Source: Lineus longissimus | Taxonomy: Eukaryota; Nemertea; Pilidiophora; Heteronemertea; Lineidae | Reading direction: 5' to 3' | Length of the DNA: 64,000 nucleotides | Assembly: GCF_910592395.1 (NCBI RefSeq) | Contig: NC_088324.1 | Span: 13,170,953-13,234,952, forward strand | In this document: in pieces, positions 11,301 to 24,750 of the stretch | How positions within the stretch are numbered: the stretch's first letter is position 1 | Layout of the letters: each line of letters begins with the position of its first letter | The notes under the pieces: generated by a model | What the model was told of the DNA's origin: nothing | The model's input: only the letters and a program-made list of their open reading frames with translations | Databases searched by the model: none | Position numbers and translations under genes: made by a program

Positions 11301-14300
11301 CCATCACTATACAAATAACTCATGTTGTCGATCTATTGATTTTACTTCATACAAACTTCCACAAAACACTACACCAATCTACTATACCACCAAATCTTAC
11401 CCTCTAAATACAGTTCCAAAATCAGCAGTAAAATTTGTTGAGCTTCCTGTTTTGAGAGCTGTACTGGTATTTAGGCAATCCGCCCTGTTCACCTGACCAT
11501 GAATTGACCTAGTTAGGCACTCACTGATCAATAGTGAATGAAGCGCACAATGGGGATGTTCACTGGAGGGTGTAAAGGCGGTTGAATTGAATGGGGAATG
11601 GCAGTTAATTTTAGCCTACTTGAAATGACTCAGTTTAATGTGCTCACTTGGCCACCTGGTAATGACTCATAAAACACCCTGAATAACAACCAACCTGGTC
11701 ATTTCCAATATAATATAATAATAAGAGCACAATACCACAATTTACATAATGCCTATTGTCCAAGGCTGGGGACATCCCAGAGGCATTTTTTGATTGGTGT
11801 ACCGGGGAATTTTATCCCTTCAAGTCTAATAGAACACAAATGACCCTTTGGTTCTAAAACCAACCAGGGCTGTCAGAGTGGCACTGTGTGACCCCTGCTC
11901 AGCACTGATGCCACTCTTGGCCCTGTAAGAAGACACATTATTATCTTCTCCATTGTTTTCTTCAGCGGAGCATGTGTTCCCAGCCCTCCCTGTCAGCGAG
12001 CTCTATTGAACAAGACAATGAGACATTACGCCGTAAGTTACAAACCTTACGGGAAGAAAATGCCAACATGGTGACACAGAACCACAAGCTCCAAAATGAG
12101 GCAGAAAATATGGAATATGAGCTTGGTCGAGCTAACACACAGGTGAGAACCTTTATCTTTTTACTATCATTTCCTCTTCCGCTTCCATCAGCAATAACGG
12201 CAGTGATACAAATTTTTAAATTCTAATGTGTAATTCCTAACCTTTTTTTATCACAGATTAATTTTCTCAAAGAGGAGCTCGACAAAAAATCACAAGATGC
12301 TAAAAAGGTGCTAGAACTTCAAGAGAAGTTGATGAACTTGGAATCTGAGGTCGAGGTCCAGGATAATGCACTTCGGGATGCTGAGGACCGCTGCGATAGT
12401 AGCCATCGCACGTTAGATGAATCTCGTAGGGAAATTGAGATGCTCTGTGATGATGTCGGGAGATTGAAGAATGAATTAGCGGAAGAGGTCGATCGACGTA
12501 ATCGGATCGAGGTGGAGAAAAATGCGGCATTGGCGGGGATTGATGAGCTGCAAGCCAGCTTTCATGAGTATCAGAGGAAGGTCAAGGATAGACTGAGAAA
12601 GGTAGATATTTCTATTTTGGGCGACTTTTGATACCATTTTTTATTAGCAAGATGAAAAATGTGGGTGTTGATCTCATTGGCTTTATTGACAATTTCAGCA
12701 CCAAAGTAATGAAGAACATCTCCGCGAAACCTTCGAAAAAGTGAAACAAGAACGCAATGATCTAACTATTAAAGTCGCGAGTCAGGAAGCTCAGCTTAAC
12801 GACCTGAAAGAGGAAATCAAACGATTTCAAGACGAGACGAATCGAGATCAGGAGAAGAAGGATGACCTAGAAGAGTTGACCGGTGACCTTCAAGCTCAGG
12901 TCAAAAGCCAGGCCCAAAAAATAGGTATGTGCCAAAATCTCTTGCTAGGAGTTCAAATTTTAATCAAAACATATAATTTCACTGAGTCCTTTTCATCCAC
13001 AGAAGTATTGTATTGAGTTAAGCAGATTAACATTATACATTTTTCAATTTCAGGCAAACTCCAGAATCATCTCCTGGATTTCAATGCTCTCCAATCAGAA
13101 AATAAAGAACTTGTCGCAAAGATAAATCATCAGAAGCAACAATTAGACGAATGCCAACAAGAAGTTGAGCAGAGTCGGAAACAACTTGCGCGGTTGGAGA
13201 AATGGGTCAAACAAATCACAAGCGAAAAGGCGGAGAGAATGACACCGAGATTGTCAACGCGGAGCAATGATAGTGGTATCCATGACAGGAGGGGTGGTTC
13301 CCGTCCAATGAGCCCGGCCCATCCTTACAACAGCTTTAGCAGTTCCGAGGGGTCACCAGACAGTGCTAGGGCTACAGTCAGCGACTTGAGAATGAAGTTG
13401 GCGATGAAGGAAGCTGAGGTCCAGAACCTGCAGGCCAGGTTGGCGTCAGTTGGTTTCGATGATAAGAATCAAAGTATGTTAGAAACAATACGAGGAGAGT
13501 TGAATGCTTATGCTGAGAAAAATAAGTCAGGTAAGCTTGGTTTTGATGCTTCAAGGTTTCTAATGAGCAGATTCTTCAATGTGTTATTTGGTATTGTCTA
13601 TCTTAAGTTAAAACCAATCAGCAGAACAAATATAAATACAATTACGTCAGTGACAAACTTTTCTGCATTTACTTTGATGTTTGCGTCGGATTTTTAAAAA
13701 ACGTGATCTAAACTATCAGATGTTTTCGTTCATAGGTGAACTCGACACCATTGAATTGAAAAGGACAATCACAGACATGGAAAAAGAAAGGACGAGTTTG
13801 AAAGGCAAAATAGCTTGTCTGGAGGCAAGGGTTTCGGAATTGGATTCAAACAGTAGTGACCTGAGTTTTAAACTCAAACATCGTAACAGCGACGTTTCAG
13901 AAATGCAAAGGGACCTTTCAGCTAAGAACACAGAAGTGCTGACTTTAGAGCGAGAGGTAGACTACATATTTGACTATATTTTATTTCAGTTCTCAGAAAA
14001 TTTAAGCTGATAGTGATATGATATATTTTTCCTTGTGCAACCTCGAGGCATATATAACCATTGCAATGATTGAGGACAATGGTACTTAACAAAATTAGTA
14101 ATCAAAATTTTTTATAGTTGAGGCGAAAAACCAACCAGATGGCCTCGATGGAGCGTCAACTTGATGAGAAGGTGCAGGATTACACCGAGCATGTCAAGAA
14201 GTTAGATGCGGTCGAAGATGAACTGAATAAGAAGACGGGACAGTTGAATTCCATCAAAGGGCAGATGGATGAGAGAAAACGTGAGGTCATCGAAGCCAAG

Positions 14301-17300
14301 GCAATGGCCAGCAAAATGAAGCAGATCCATGTGGAGCAGTGTCAGGAGTATGAAAAACAGATTGAGATTGTAAGTCGTGTTTTAATACCAGTTACAGCTG
14401 ATGCTGAAAAGGCTGCATGGTTCCTTCAAATCTTGATCAAGATGTTCAGAATCTGTACACCGTGGGTCTGATGTCGCGTGTGACCTCAGGCAAGTTACTT
14501 GGTTAGTCCATTGGGTCAGACTTCGGTCTCGATTGAATTAAGTTAAATTATAATGTTTATGCGGCCAATTTCAGTTCCAGAAGAAGCTTGAGGAGCGCAC
14601 TGACCAGTTGAAGGAGGCTGAGAGCATTATGAGAAGCATCCGAGATGAGATGGACTTCAAGGAATCACATGTTCAACAACTGAAGGATCAACTTGGCCAA
14701 GCTAAAGTAGTAAGAGACAAAATCTGTTTTGTAGTTAAGAAAGAAACCGAAATCGTAGGAGAGAGTGATTCGTTAGAACCTGAGACCTCCGAGGTTGAGC
14801 AGGATCTGATCTGATCAGGCATTTGAATCACCACCGCGGTTGCCAGAGGTCAGAACAAAAGTTCAAGACTCTGACAACCTATGGCTGCTGCAGGTTTCAG
14901 GGGGAGCTTGTGTTCTGTTGGTGATGGTTTTCCATCTGAAGAACCAAGAATTTAACGCCCTGGAAACTCAACCTGGTACGGAGATTCTCCCTGAGTTGAA
15001 CGAGGAGGGCCGTATTGCATGGTATAGTAGAGAAGCAGTTTTACTTGCAAGTTTATTAGTTCCCTCTCTTTCTAGCATGTTGAGACCAAAAGCCAAGCTG
15101 ACAATGAAACGTTGAAAGGATTAGAGGAGCGAGCCTCTGAAGCGACAGGACAGGTGGAGAAGTTAGAGTCGGCGTTGGTCGTCTGTAAGGAGGAGCTGCA
15201 AATGGTCATAGAACAACTAGAGGAGACAAAGGAGAGATATGATAGGGAAATGACTGCTAAATCAGAAGAGGTATGCTAAATTTGATCTATATTTTGGAGT
15301 AAATTTGAAGGGAATTTCAACTCTATTACCATCAGGTTGATATATTTGACTTCATCCTGTATAGGCCTATCAATCCGGGTGTTTGGTGATAAAATATACC
15401 TCAAAGATTCGTTCAGTTTCGTTCTTGATATTCCAGGCTGCAGATTTAGAAGACCAGCTCCATCAGTATCATTCAGAGCTGAAGAAACGTGGCCTTCATA
15501 TCGCTGACCTTGAGAAGACCTTACAGGAGCGCCAAGAGATGTTACAACAGAGTGCGCACAGAATCGGGGAGCTCGAAGACGGCCAGAGTCAGATGGAAAA
15601 CCAGGTCTGCAGGCTACTGTTACCCCTGAAATTTGAGAGTGTTTTATTTTGGCAGGCCTATGCAAACTTTAAAACTGTGAACATTTCAGCCGTAATCATT
15701 TGCATTGACCATTAAAATACAGAAGCAAATGTGATATTTCGTCTACCGTCAATTTAGAATGAGCATTTTAGAATGAGATTTGTGTCACAAATTCCAGGTG
15801 TGTAAACTTGAGCAACAACTGACGAAAGCTGAGAACAAGTCCATGATAGAGATCCAGACCACAGAACACAAGCTGCGTCAAGCTTGTCTCGATATTGAGG
15901 AAAGAGGGGAACAAATCAAGGAGCTGATGAGAGTCATCAAGTAAGTTAATTTCATCACAGCCAGACTGCCCCATACTGTTTCCTCGTTTGAACATCTTTG
16001 GGACATCGTTTGAAGGGGGAAAGTAAGTGCAGAGAGAACACTGATAAAGAAGAAATTGCTAAAACCTAACATATGATAATAACAATGGTAATTTGTTTCT
16101 TTTTCGAGAAATCTACAATCTGAAAAACTGCAACTTTCTACGAATCTCGATGACATGAAGCATGAGTTGTCCAAGGAAAAGACAGACCTTGATAACAAGG
16201 AAGCTAAGATCATGGAATTGGAGACTGAACTGAGGGAGTTTAAACAGGAGAGAGATAAGAAAGCAGCCACTGGTAAGAATGAAGAATTTTAAAAATCTTA
16301 TTTTTCCTTTACCATGGCTCAATTTTGTCGAATCAAACACAGCATGTGCAACTTGATTACGGCCTCCATATCTTGATTGTGAAATGGAGACCGCTGCGCC
16401 AAAATATGGCACTGTATAATATGCATGCAAATCAAACCTACTATACAGTCAAGGTGTTTTAGAATATGGGCTTTACCTGATATTTTTCATCTCCAGTAAC
16501 AGATTCAGAGGAACAGGTGCACAAACTGGAAGCAGACTATGAAGTTCAGTTACAGATGAATAAGGACTTGGATGCTGAACTCAAGAAAACACAGGTAAAG
16601 TTGAACATATTAATCAAGTAACAGTTGAATAATTAACTGGCAAAAAGCTTGCAAAGTTTCAGAGCAGTTTTTCACCCAACCTGAAAGACACAACAAAGCC
16701 TTGACACTATAAAAGGAGAAGTGCCTCGAACTGGTACTGATATTGTTTACCGGTACCTAGTTTGTGTGCAGAGGGCACATCCAAGAGTCACTCTGTCCGG
16801 CCCATCATTACTTGAGACACTCCCCTTTAATATTGCATCGGATTATTTTCAGCTTGAGATAACCCAGACGGTTCGCCAACTGACGGAACTACAGCAACTT
16901 CTCACCCTCAGCCAAACAGACCTCAAGAATAAGGAATTAGAGATTTCTGGCTTGCAAGACATTGTGCGCATCAATGAGGCTGAGCTGACTAATCGAACCA
17001 CAGAGTTGGACGACTTGGATCAGGTGTTGAAGGAACGTCAGTGGGAGCTTGAACAGAGGGCAGCACAGGTGATATACTTTGAATATCAACCTCCACAGCT
17101 TTTCATCATGATACTATACGGTAAACCCTGGAAATATTTGCAACCATTTTATTTTCGTTTGACTTTTCTCCAGGTGTCGCAGTTGGACATGACAATTCGA
17201 GAACATCGCAGCGACATGGAACAGCAAGTGATGAGGTTGGAGACACTGCTGGCGAAGAGACAGTCAGAGCTGGAACAGCGTTCAAATGAGGTCAGAAATC

Positions 17301-20209
17301 AAAGCTATTTTGTACAGAACAAAACCTGAACTTGATCATTTTCTCCTTGTCTATTTTGTGTCAATATGTTTCTGCTGAAGAAAAAATGTGAAGTTTTTGA
17401 ATTTCTCCAATTTCAGTTTGAAGAATTGGCCAAAAAAGTTGAAGGTCTTCATGAAAACTTGGTTGAGACTCAACATTTGTTGCAGACAGCTAACAACACA
17501 GCCAACAGACTACAAATTGAAATCGAGGGAAAGAATTCGAGGATTTCTGAATTGGAAAAGGTATTACACTTTGTTTCATTATGGACAATAAGGTGGTGTA
17601 AGGGTTTTAAATGCCGGAAGGTGCATCAAGCGAGACGAAGCTCTGGGGATCAAAGTTGGAACAGGAGATGACAGCTAGGTTTATGAGAGACATAGGCCTA
17701 GTTCTGTAGTATATCCATAAAAGAAAATCAAATACTAAAAGGAGATTTGAGGTCAAAAGAAAAACGATTATAAGCAGTATAGTTTTTGACGCCAGTGAGG
17801 TCATTAATGGCGGATTTGTACTTGAGTTCAAGTCGATTTCCCATTGCTTGGAATCAAGTCAAATTTTCTATTGGCTGTAAAAGGCATTATTGTTAAAGAG
17901 AAGCAAATGCATTTATCTTTCCAGCAACTGCAAAAAGCAAAGGACAGCTATGATGAACTAAGATCTGGGAACTTGGAGCTCAACCAAGAATTACGTATCA
18001 CACGTGAACAGATGCAGAGACAACACATGGAGGTCACCGAGACGAGAAAAGAGATGTCGCAATGTCAGCGGGAGCAAGAGCGGTTTGCCCGCGAAGTAGA
18101 CGAAGCGATTGCCATGGCACAGACAAAGGAAGCAGACGCAAACCGATTGGCGGAGGAGTTGGGCGCTGGGCGTGCACGCGAGGCACAGCTGGAGAGCCGG
18201 ACAGCTGCTGAGGTCAGACGTCTGAAGCATGAGATTGATTTGTTGAGGGAGCAACATGCGAAAGAGGTTAGTAGTGTCATCTTGGTTTGCTTTTCTTGCT
18301 ATGTCTTCCTCTTTAGCTCTTTACAAAATTCACACCCATGTAAGACTTGATAATAAGGTGACTTACCCAAGGTAGCAAACGATGTGTCAGTTTCAATATT
18401 CTGATTTTCCAAACACTTCAGCCACTCGACCAGTCACTTAATGACAAGTCACAAAATGAAAGCACTTGTGTGTTTTTCAGATCAACAACTTGAGAGAAGA
18501 CCATGCCAAGATCGTATCCTCCAAGGACGAGTTGGCAGCCCAGCACAGATTACATGTAAAAGACCTGAAGGAGAATATGCAGTGTCTAACTGGGCAGTTG
18601 GAGAGTGCCAGAGATCATGTACTGCAGCTTGAGAGAGAGTTGGATGGCAGGAGAGATGCAGTGGATGCAGCCAATGAGTCTATGGTCTTAAAGGTGAGGC
18701 AGTGACTGTAAACCCAGTCATAATTGCAGCCATTTTTTGTGGTTTCTTGAGGTTCTCCTAGACCAAAAAGCTAGCTTCACCCCTGGTCACAAATGTCATA
18801 CTCATATAAACCCTCCAGGAACCTTTTGTTCGAGAGGGCTGATTTTATTTCTGTTCAAATCATCAAATAACGTTTAACAAAAATCCCAGTTGGAAATCAT
18901 CTCTCAAGTCCGACTTTGTCTTTCTGTCCTTCTAGGAAGCTGAAATTGTACGACTAGAAGCAAAGATTTCTGGATACCAAAGAGCTGCAAACATGCAGTC
19001 ACAGACAATCTACAACATGGGACGCGACTCGACGCGCTCAGGAAATGAGCGGTTCCCCGGTGGAATGCGCCGCAGCACGTCGGATTACAGCATCAAGTTA
19101 CTGACTGAAGAGTCTGAAACAGAGGTTGTAACCATGCCTTTCCGTCACATACCATTCGAGAGAAGTCCAAGGAGTCGGAATGTGGAGTTTATGGATTCCC
19201 AGCAGCCTGGACGATCGAGGATTCCTGTACCTGATCTGAGTCCTCGTAACCCTCATTCTACAGGACCAAGCCCCAATCCCCCGAGGTCAAATATCAGTGG
19301 TGTTTTCTCTGCATCAGAATCAGACACTGACTTGGATTCGTTCCAAGGTATGCTTCGCCATGTGAATAAAATGTGCCCTCCACCACCAATGTTTCCAAGC
19401 GGTTCACTGAACAATTTCCAGAACATTCCCCAACCTATAAATGGAAATGGTTACCTGAGCTGCCCAACCAATGGGCACCAAAGTTCTTCACAGCAAGCTG
19501 TGTTGAGGAGAAACAGACATGGAAATGAGCCGAGGGGTCAGAAATCGAATGGAGATGTACAAAATACACATCCTGACTTAGAGATAAACAATAACAACAC
19601 AAAGATTCAGAAAATTCCAGATTCAGAAGACTCCACTGAGACGGATTCCCTTTTGACGAGTCCAGCCACGAGTGAAATTGCAAACACGACAAATTCATTC
19701 ACGCCAAGACAACTGTTTGACACAGAATCTGGTACAGATACGACATTGGATAATACAACAACAACAAGCGAGGGAACACCGACATTGACAGCAACGACAG
19801 ACGAGGAGAGAACTCCAACGAAGGATAGCGAATATTGTGAGTTACAAGTCATAACATTTCATTCAAGTTTGACGGGCTATTTTTAAGAAACTTGAGAGTG
19901 AAGTTTCCTACTTGAGTCAATTGGGGAGTTGCTCACAGATAGTTCTCCTCCTGTTTTTTATTGGCGATGACAAATGTGTTTCAGCTGTGTCCTAGTACAT
20001 GTGATATAACATTATAATCTTGAAGAAGTCGAGTTTATTTATCCACATCGCCAAAATGGGACAAGCCAGAGGCTTGCTTATGAAGTTCCGATATTGTGCC
20101 ATAATTATCTGATTATTCTAAATGTTTTTTATTCTTTTTAGATGACGATTCAGAGGCCTCCTTCTCCACAGCTTCCACAGTTGAGACACAGATACAATAC
20201 CATCGGTGA
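8362..20209 (+). CDS. CCDC18: Coiled-coil domain-containing protein 18 (centrosomal/centriolar-satellite coiled coil)
   Basis: Twenty-one coding exons join in one frame to give about 1,651 residues (human about 1,450): 8362-8519, 8657-8852, 11966-12142, 12257-12601, 12699-12924, 13054-13530, 13736-13956, 14118-14369, 14575-14709, 15076-15270, 15437-15604, 15798-15940, 16109-16272, 16497-16594, 16853-17068, 17174-17290, 17417-17560, 17925-18266, 18481-18693, 18936-19836, 20142-20209. The start is the first ATG after the acceptor at 8351-8353. Signature segments match human CCDC18: NMVTQNHKL, NLESEVEVQDNALRDAE, QLDECQQEVEQSR, DQVLKERQWELEQRAAQV, LDMTIREHRSDMEQQ, and SFQGMLRHVNK near the C-terminus. 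Nearly all is heptad coiled coil; the last ~300 residues are low-complexity Ser/Thr-rich. The family is linked to centrosomes and centriolar satellites. Intron 2 (3.1 kb) carries an antisense gene. A polyadenylation signal follows at 20423-20428. Confidence 0.94.
9031..9036 (-). terminator. Polyadenylation signal, TMEM151-like gene
   Basis: AATAAA on the minus strand about 490 bases past the stop codon, inside the host intron of CCDC18. It fits a short 3'UTR that does not reach CCDC18 exon 2. Confidence 0.5.
9526..10951 (-). CDS. TMEM151-like multipass membrane protein, nested in CCDC18 intron 2
   Basis: Two minus-strand exons (10951-10772 and 10608-9526) join in phase 0 into 420 residues. 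The ATG at 10951 is the first after an in-frame stop (TGA) a few codons upstream. Hydrophobic segments: residues about 4-30, a pair at about 118-165, and about 335-352. The order of hydrophobic pair, cytosolic block (ERxxxI..., YGHVNTRTETYMAF, FKFDRCRDVS, ATRLCLRKEVEFGD) and late helix WVATVLFFSWPYRLIF follows the TMEM151 family, whose late helix reads LSWPLRV; human members lack the extra first helix seen here. Function of the family is unknown. The tail is Glu/Gln-rich. A minus-strand AATAAA lies at 9031-9036. Family placement is from remembered sequence and is probable, not certain. Confidence 0.72.
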
Positions 20210-20422
20210 TTAAACCTCAAAGCCACTGGCGATACCTGAATATTATAGGATTGGTATCCGATATCCAAATCTGAATTCATGTACGGTAGAACTTCTGTGT
20301 GGACACCCTTTACTCTGAGAAATGTACCGGTACTTGTTTTGAAAGATGCATCCAGGTACATTTGTTATTTAGGCCATGCAGCTGGGTCTGCATGGATGAA
20401 ATAATGCCTTATTTTCTACAAG

Positions 20423-20428
20423 AATAAA
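20423..20428 (+). terminator. Polyadenylation signal, CCDC18
   Basis: AATAAA 214 bases after the CCDC18 stop, with a T-rich run following. It is the first good signal downstream. Confidence 0.65.
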
Positions 20429-20539
20429 ATGAGGTTATTTTAGAGAAATTCTTGCTTTTGTCATTCAGACACCTTTTGACTATACGTACTAGTCATTCAA
20501 CCTGTTCTACAAGGACTTGGATAAAGTCCCCAGGATTGT

Positions 20540-20822
20540 CCCTGTCTCCTTTGGTTGCCCGTCTTCTTTAGTTAGACGAATCACATCTGTCTCCAGGACT
20601 GTCCTTGTCTTCTTAAGTTAGACGAATCACATCTGTCTCCAGGACTGTCTTTGTCTTCTTAAGTTAGACGAATCACATCTGTCTCCAGGACTGTCCTTGT
20701 CTTCTTAAGTTAGACGAATCACATCTGTCTCCAGGACTGCTTGTCTTCTTAAGTTAGACGAATCACATCTGTCTCAAGGACTGTCCTTGTCTTCTTAAGT
20801 TAGATGAATCACATCTGTCTCC
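20540..20822. repeat. 46-bp tandem repeat, about six copies
   Basis: The phrase gttagacgaatcacatctgt recurs at 20571, 20617, 20663, 20709, 20753 and 20799, giving spacings of 46, 46, 46, 44 and 46. Copies are almost identical, so the array is young. It sits about 110 bases past the CCDC18 polyadenylation signal. Units abut without unique spacers. Confidence 0.92.
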
Positions 20823-21248
20823 CCATGGCAAGGGGAGGGCACATCCAGAAGAGATATGGTGCACTACTGTCTCATTGGCCGAAAGTCATTTCTGCAGGTA
20901 ACAATATAGAGCGACGGTAAAATACAGAGGCTTGTTGCGGTGGAAAACAGAAATGTCCCCATTTTTCACTTTCGCTCCGATGTCTTTGAACAGGGTGACA
21001 ACAGGGTGGCCCAGAATTATTTTCCCTAACACAATGGATACAAAATACTGTTGTGCAAGGGAAAACCTTTCTGGGCCACCCTGTAGAGTTTCGTGGGTTT
21101 CCTCTTCAATGATTTTGACAGGACCCCAGCTGGCGCCGTCTGAGCTAGAAAAGTAGTGTGAATGGCCAACGGCAGGGGAGCCAGGAGCGGGCTTAGGACA
21201 CAATTAAATCTGGGATAGACTCTGCGCTCTCTCATTCCAACCGTACTT

Positions 21249-21325
21249 CGTTCGGTAGCTCAGTGGTCTGAGGCGCTAACCTGATTGGGTTTTTCTTTTT
21301 GCGCTGGTTCGAATCCCACCGGTCC
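21249..21325 (+). repeat. tRNA-like sequence, probable SINE head or tRNA pseudogene
   Basis: It contains a good box A (tagctcagtgg, 21256-21266) and a perfect box B core (ggttcgaatcc, 21305-21315), the internal Pol III promoter of tRNA genes. The T stem beyond the first two pairs and the acceptor stem do not pair, and a T-rich stretch sits where the anticodon arm should be. So it is not a working tRNA gene; a tRNA-derived SINE fragment or pseudogene is likelier. Confidence 0.45.
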
Positions 21326-23049
21326 CCAGCTACGTGAAATGGAGCAACTTCAACGTGTCAATACACGATGCTGATAAGATTGGTCAAGGATTTTATTTTT
21401 GATTCCAAATCCTAGGGGCCTCTTTATTCTTCATATGAAGTCTGGCAATTTAGTTATTAGCAATAGCGCAAGACATACTTCAAGGAGTGTTTAGGTATAC
21501 TAAGCTATCTTTAAAAGCCATGATAGTAGCCTCTGGTTTCTCTAACCTCAATCTGTCCAAGTTCCCATTCATTACAGGAAATCGATGGCTGGAAATGATG
21601 CGGCGTGATGAGGACCGTAATAAATCAATTGTTTAACAAAGCGACTAGGCCATGTCCAGTTTGTATCCATGGTATTCTCCCACATGAACTAACAGTCAAT
21701 ATTAACTGAGCGGAGGCGCCGGGCTGGGAAAGTTCATGTGTTGCTCTGGCGTTGAAGATGGTAATCAGGAAGATATATCTTCTGGAATCTTCGCCACTTC
21801 CTCTTGTGAAGTGTGGAATGTGGAGACAAGATAAATGATCTGTCCTCCCTGGCAAATACAGTTAAAGGACAAATATGGCGTGTACCAAAAGGGTCGTAAC
21901 TGCCCAACTCACCAACCTATTTCGTTCCCGTTCGTTAGAAGCATCCTGAACCTCATGGAATATGCAGAAACCTTAGTGGTCAAGGTGGTAACAAAGTACT
22001 TGTACGTAAACAAGATTCCTTTGAAGGCCTTCGCATTGTTTAAAAAACCTGAAATTTGTAACTGAAATGGAAATTTCAAATTGTGTAAATATATGCGGGA
22101 GGGAGCTTTAATGGTTCGTGCAATCTCCGTAAAATAGTCATGTTGTCACACGAACGCTCGCACGTGCAACGCTTTATCATAGAATGATTAAGCTTTTTGT
22201 AGTGGAGAATACAGTATCATGTCTCGTGGAAGTAATCAATTCTTATCAAAAACTCTTATTTGCTCGACATCTAACACATATCAAAAATGGTATTGATTAC
22301 CAGACTCTGCATGTATAATTCTCGGAGACTGGGGTTGTTCCCTGTGCACAGCATGAATATGATGGACCATGCACAAGTCCCATTGATGACACTTTTATGT
22401 GATATAAGCAAAACTGAATGTAACTGTAGAATTTCCTAGACATGTCCAAAACCACCTCACAACACTTATAAGGCTCGGGGGTAAGGCGTAATCAGGCGGA
22501 GTATAGTGTGATCTGGAAGCAAAACGGTCTGCCATTAGCACGAAAAAAACACATCAGAGAGCGAAATGGGTCTCGTTAGTAGGATCCGTCGAGAACATGT
22601 TAACATCCGCTTCATCAGGATAGGGGTGGCAGTTAACTGATATGTCGATCTAAAAAGCTGCTTGCCGCGTTTTATTCTGAGTTCGTTCTTCATGCAACAG
22701 CCTTGGCGTCGCAGACGGACGGTCCGCGGTGGGTCGGCCTCGTCCCTCCCCTACTAACCAGACTTTGTTAACGATGATGACTAGTGTACTGCGTCAGTCC
22801 CCACGGCTACAGGGAAACAAGGTTATTGGCTAAACTATTGGATTCTCCGGCGGTCCGTCCTCATTATCTTAGTCAGTCACTCCCTGAATCAACTGATGCA
22901 GAGAGAGGGTGTGTCGATAACAGCATGCCATGGTGGTTCATCTGTGTAAATTCTTTCTGCAAATTAGTTCGACTGTCTTGATATGCGTAAGTGATTGCAA
23001 CGAGATCAAATGACTCGCGGCGTTGGGACATTCACATGTCTTGCCATTG

Positions 23050-24750
23050 TCGCCTGTAGCTGTTTTTCCGCCTAATGGAAAGCTGTATCGATTGAGCAAT
23101 CCAAAGATAGAAATGGACGTGCTTGTCCTGCGAGATTCAAACACTTAACAGTCAATAACCCTCATTTGACTTTCCACCGGGATTCCTAATTTTGCGTTCG
23201 CTTCATTCGCTAAACACCATTGCTTTATAACGAACCATATTACAGCTAGTTTCAAGGAATATTGATGAAGCGTGAGTGCTGTAAGCACGAAATGTGAGGT
23301 TAAAAATAATTGTATGACGCCGACGCCAGGGTTGTTCCCGACGAAAAAGCTTTCAGAGTATTAACGTAGAAACCAATTCCAAAAGAAAAGCATCGAACAC
23401 GGTTTTTCTTCCGACGTCGCATGATGATTCTGAGATGCGGTTTCAATTTTCCGCGTATCGATTTCTCTTTGACATGGATGGATATACTTGTCCCGTTGGC
23501 TCAGCATCACGTTCGTGCTGAACACTTCACTTTTGTACAAGTCCTTGGATTCGGCGTCTTGATGACAGCCGCCTGAGGAGCATGATATTGAATTGGATTG
23601 ATTTTTGTGTCAAAAAAGATCGATGTGATATAGTCCCAGGAGCTCCAAACATCGCATTCTGTTTAATTTCTGACATCTATTATCGGTATACCGAGACATA
23701 TCATTCCTCTTGGTCCCTACATCAGCCATGAAATCGTCTGACAGCAACCCTCGCATAATCAGAAAGACTAGTGTTTGTCAATTCTTGCTTTCACCTACTG
23801 ATTTAACGATGTAATCGGATATATCAACAGCCACCTCGAATATATTGACAGAGCCTGAGTACTATGCTGCTAACAGGTGATGGTGTACACGCTGATTTTG
23901 ATATTATGGATATCAGATATCGAGATATTTTAGAAAGAAGAGATTATATTACTAATAGACTGATTCAGCATTGAACATCATTCTTAAAGGGATTGAGAAG
24001 TTCGTGACAGTTTTCTGGTTCGGACAACATAATGTCGAAGATGCTTTTTAATCAAAGAGATGGAAGTGGCCTGTGCATGGATGTGCCATTCTCAATATAG
24101 CTTTGAGCATCGCTTTCTTCTTTGTTTCGTACATTTCCTGAGTCTTGACATTCCTTTATATCTCTAACACACATTCCGCCACTATATATTGATATAACGA
24201 CAGTCGAGAAGGATTATTACAAGAAAGTATTGAAAGCAATTCTAAACGGGGTTTAACATTGGAAGTTGGTGGCACTGTTTTTCTTCTTCGGACGACATGC
24301 ATGGCAAGAGGGAGATGTTGGCGTGGATATTGATTTCCAGTCCAAGGATATGGATGTACTCGTCCGATGAGCTTAAAACACAGCTTTCTGTTTAATTTCC
24401 TATATTTCTTCTCGACACTGAGACTTGACATTCCTTTGTGTCTCCGCCATTTCCCACCTAACTGATCTAACGATAGCAAACTGATAGCCGCCCTGTCGTG
24501 GCGAGAATATTAATAAAGCCTGAAGAAGCCCCTGTGATAATGTTGCCATGACAAGGTGCGATACCTGCATAGTTGTTGACTACATTATATACTATGAGGA
24601 CATTCTATATAAAAACGGTTGGATATGAAAGGATTCAGCAATTCTAAGTGAATTTCAAACATGACAGCAGTTAGAGGATATCGATTTTTCAATAGGAAGA
24701 AATTGGATGTGCTAGTCCCACAAAGAGTGCTTGACAAACGTCCGGCGCTT
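23050..24750. repeat. Diverged loose tandem repeat family, unit about 0.27-0.4 kb
   Basis: Three short motifs recur in the same order. M1 (like atggatgtactcgtcc) is near 23113, 24077 and 24350, with weaker copies near 23478, 23622 and 24703. M2 (like gatttaacgat) is near 23224, 23805, 24192 and 24464. M3 (like aatattgatgaagcctgag) is near 23258, 23838 and 24507. M1-M2 spacing is about 111-116 bases in the three clearest units. An additional shared phrase, like ttctgtttaatttc followed by gacattcct, appears near 23655 and 24385. Identity between units is low, so this is an old array. No coding potential was seen. Confidence 0.5.

Noticed and set aside
14710-15075. Charged open frames between CCDC18 exons 9 and 10
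   Set aside because: Exons on both sides join directly in phase and reproduce the human CCDC18 order, so this is intron.
20540-20822. Direct repeats resembling a CRISPR array
   Set aside because: Units abut with no unique spacers, there are no cas genes, and the genome is animal.
24156-24479. 107-codon minus-strand open frame in the gene-poor region
   Set aside because: It falls in the diverged repeat family and is not kept in the other repeat units.
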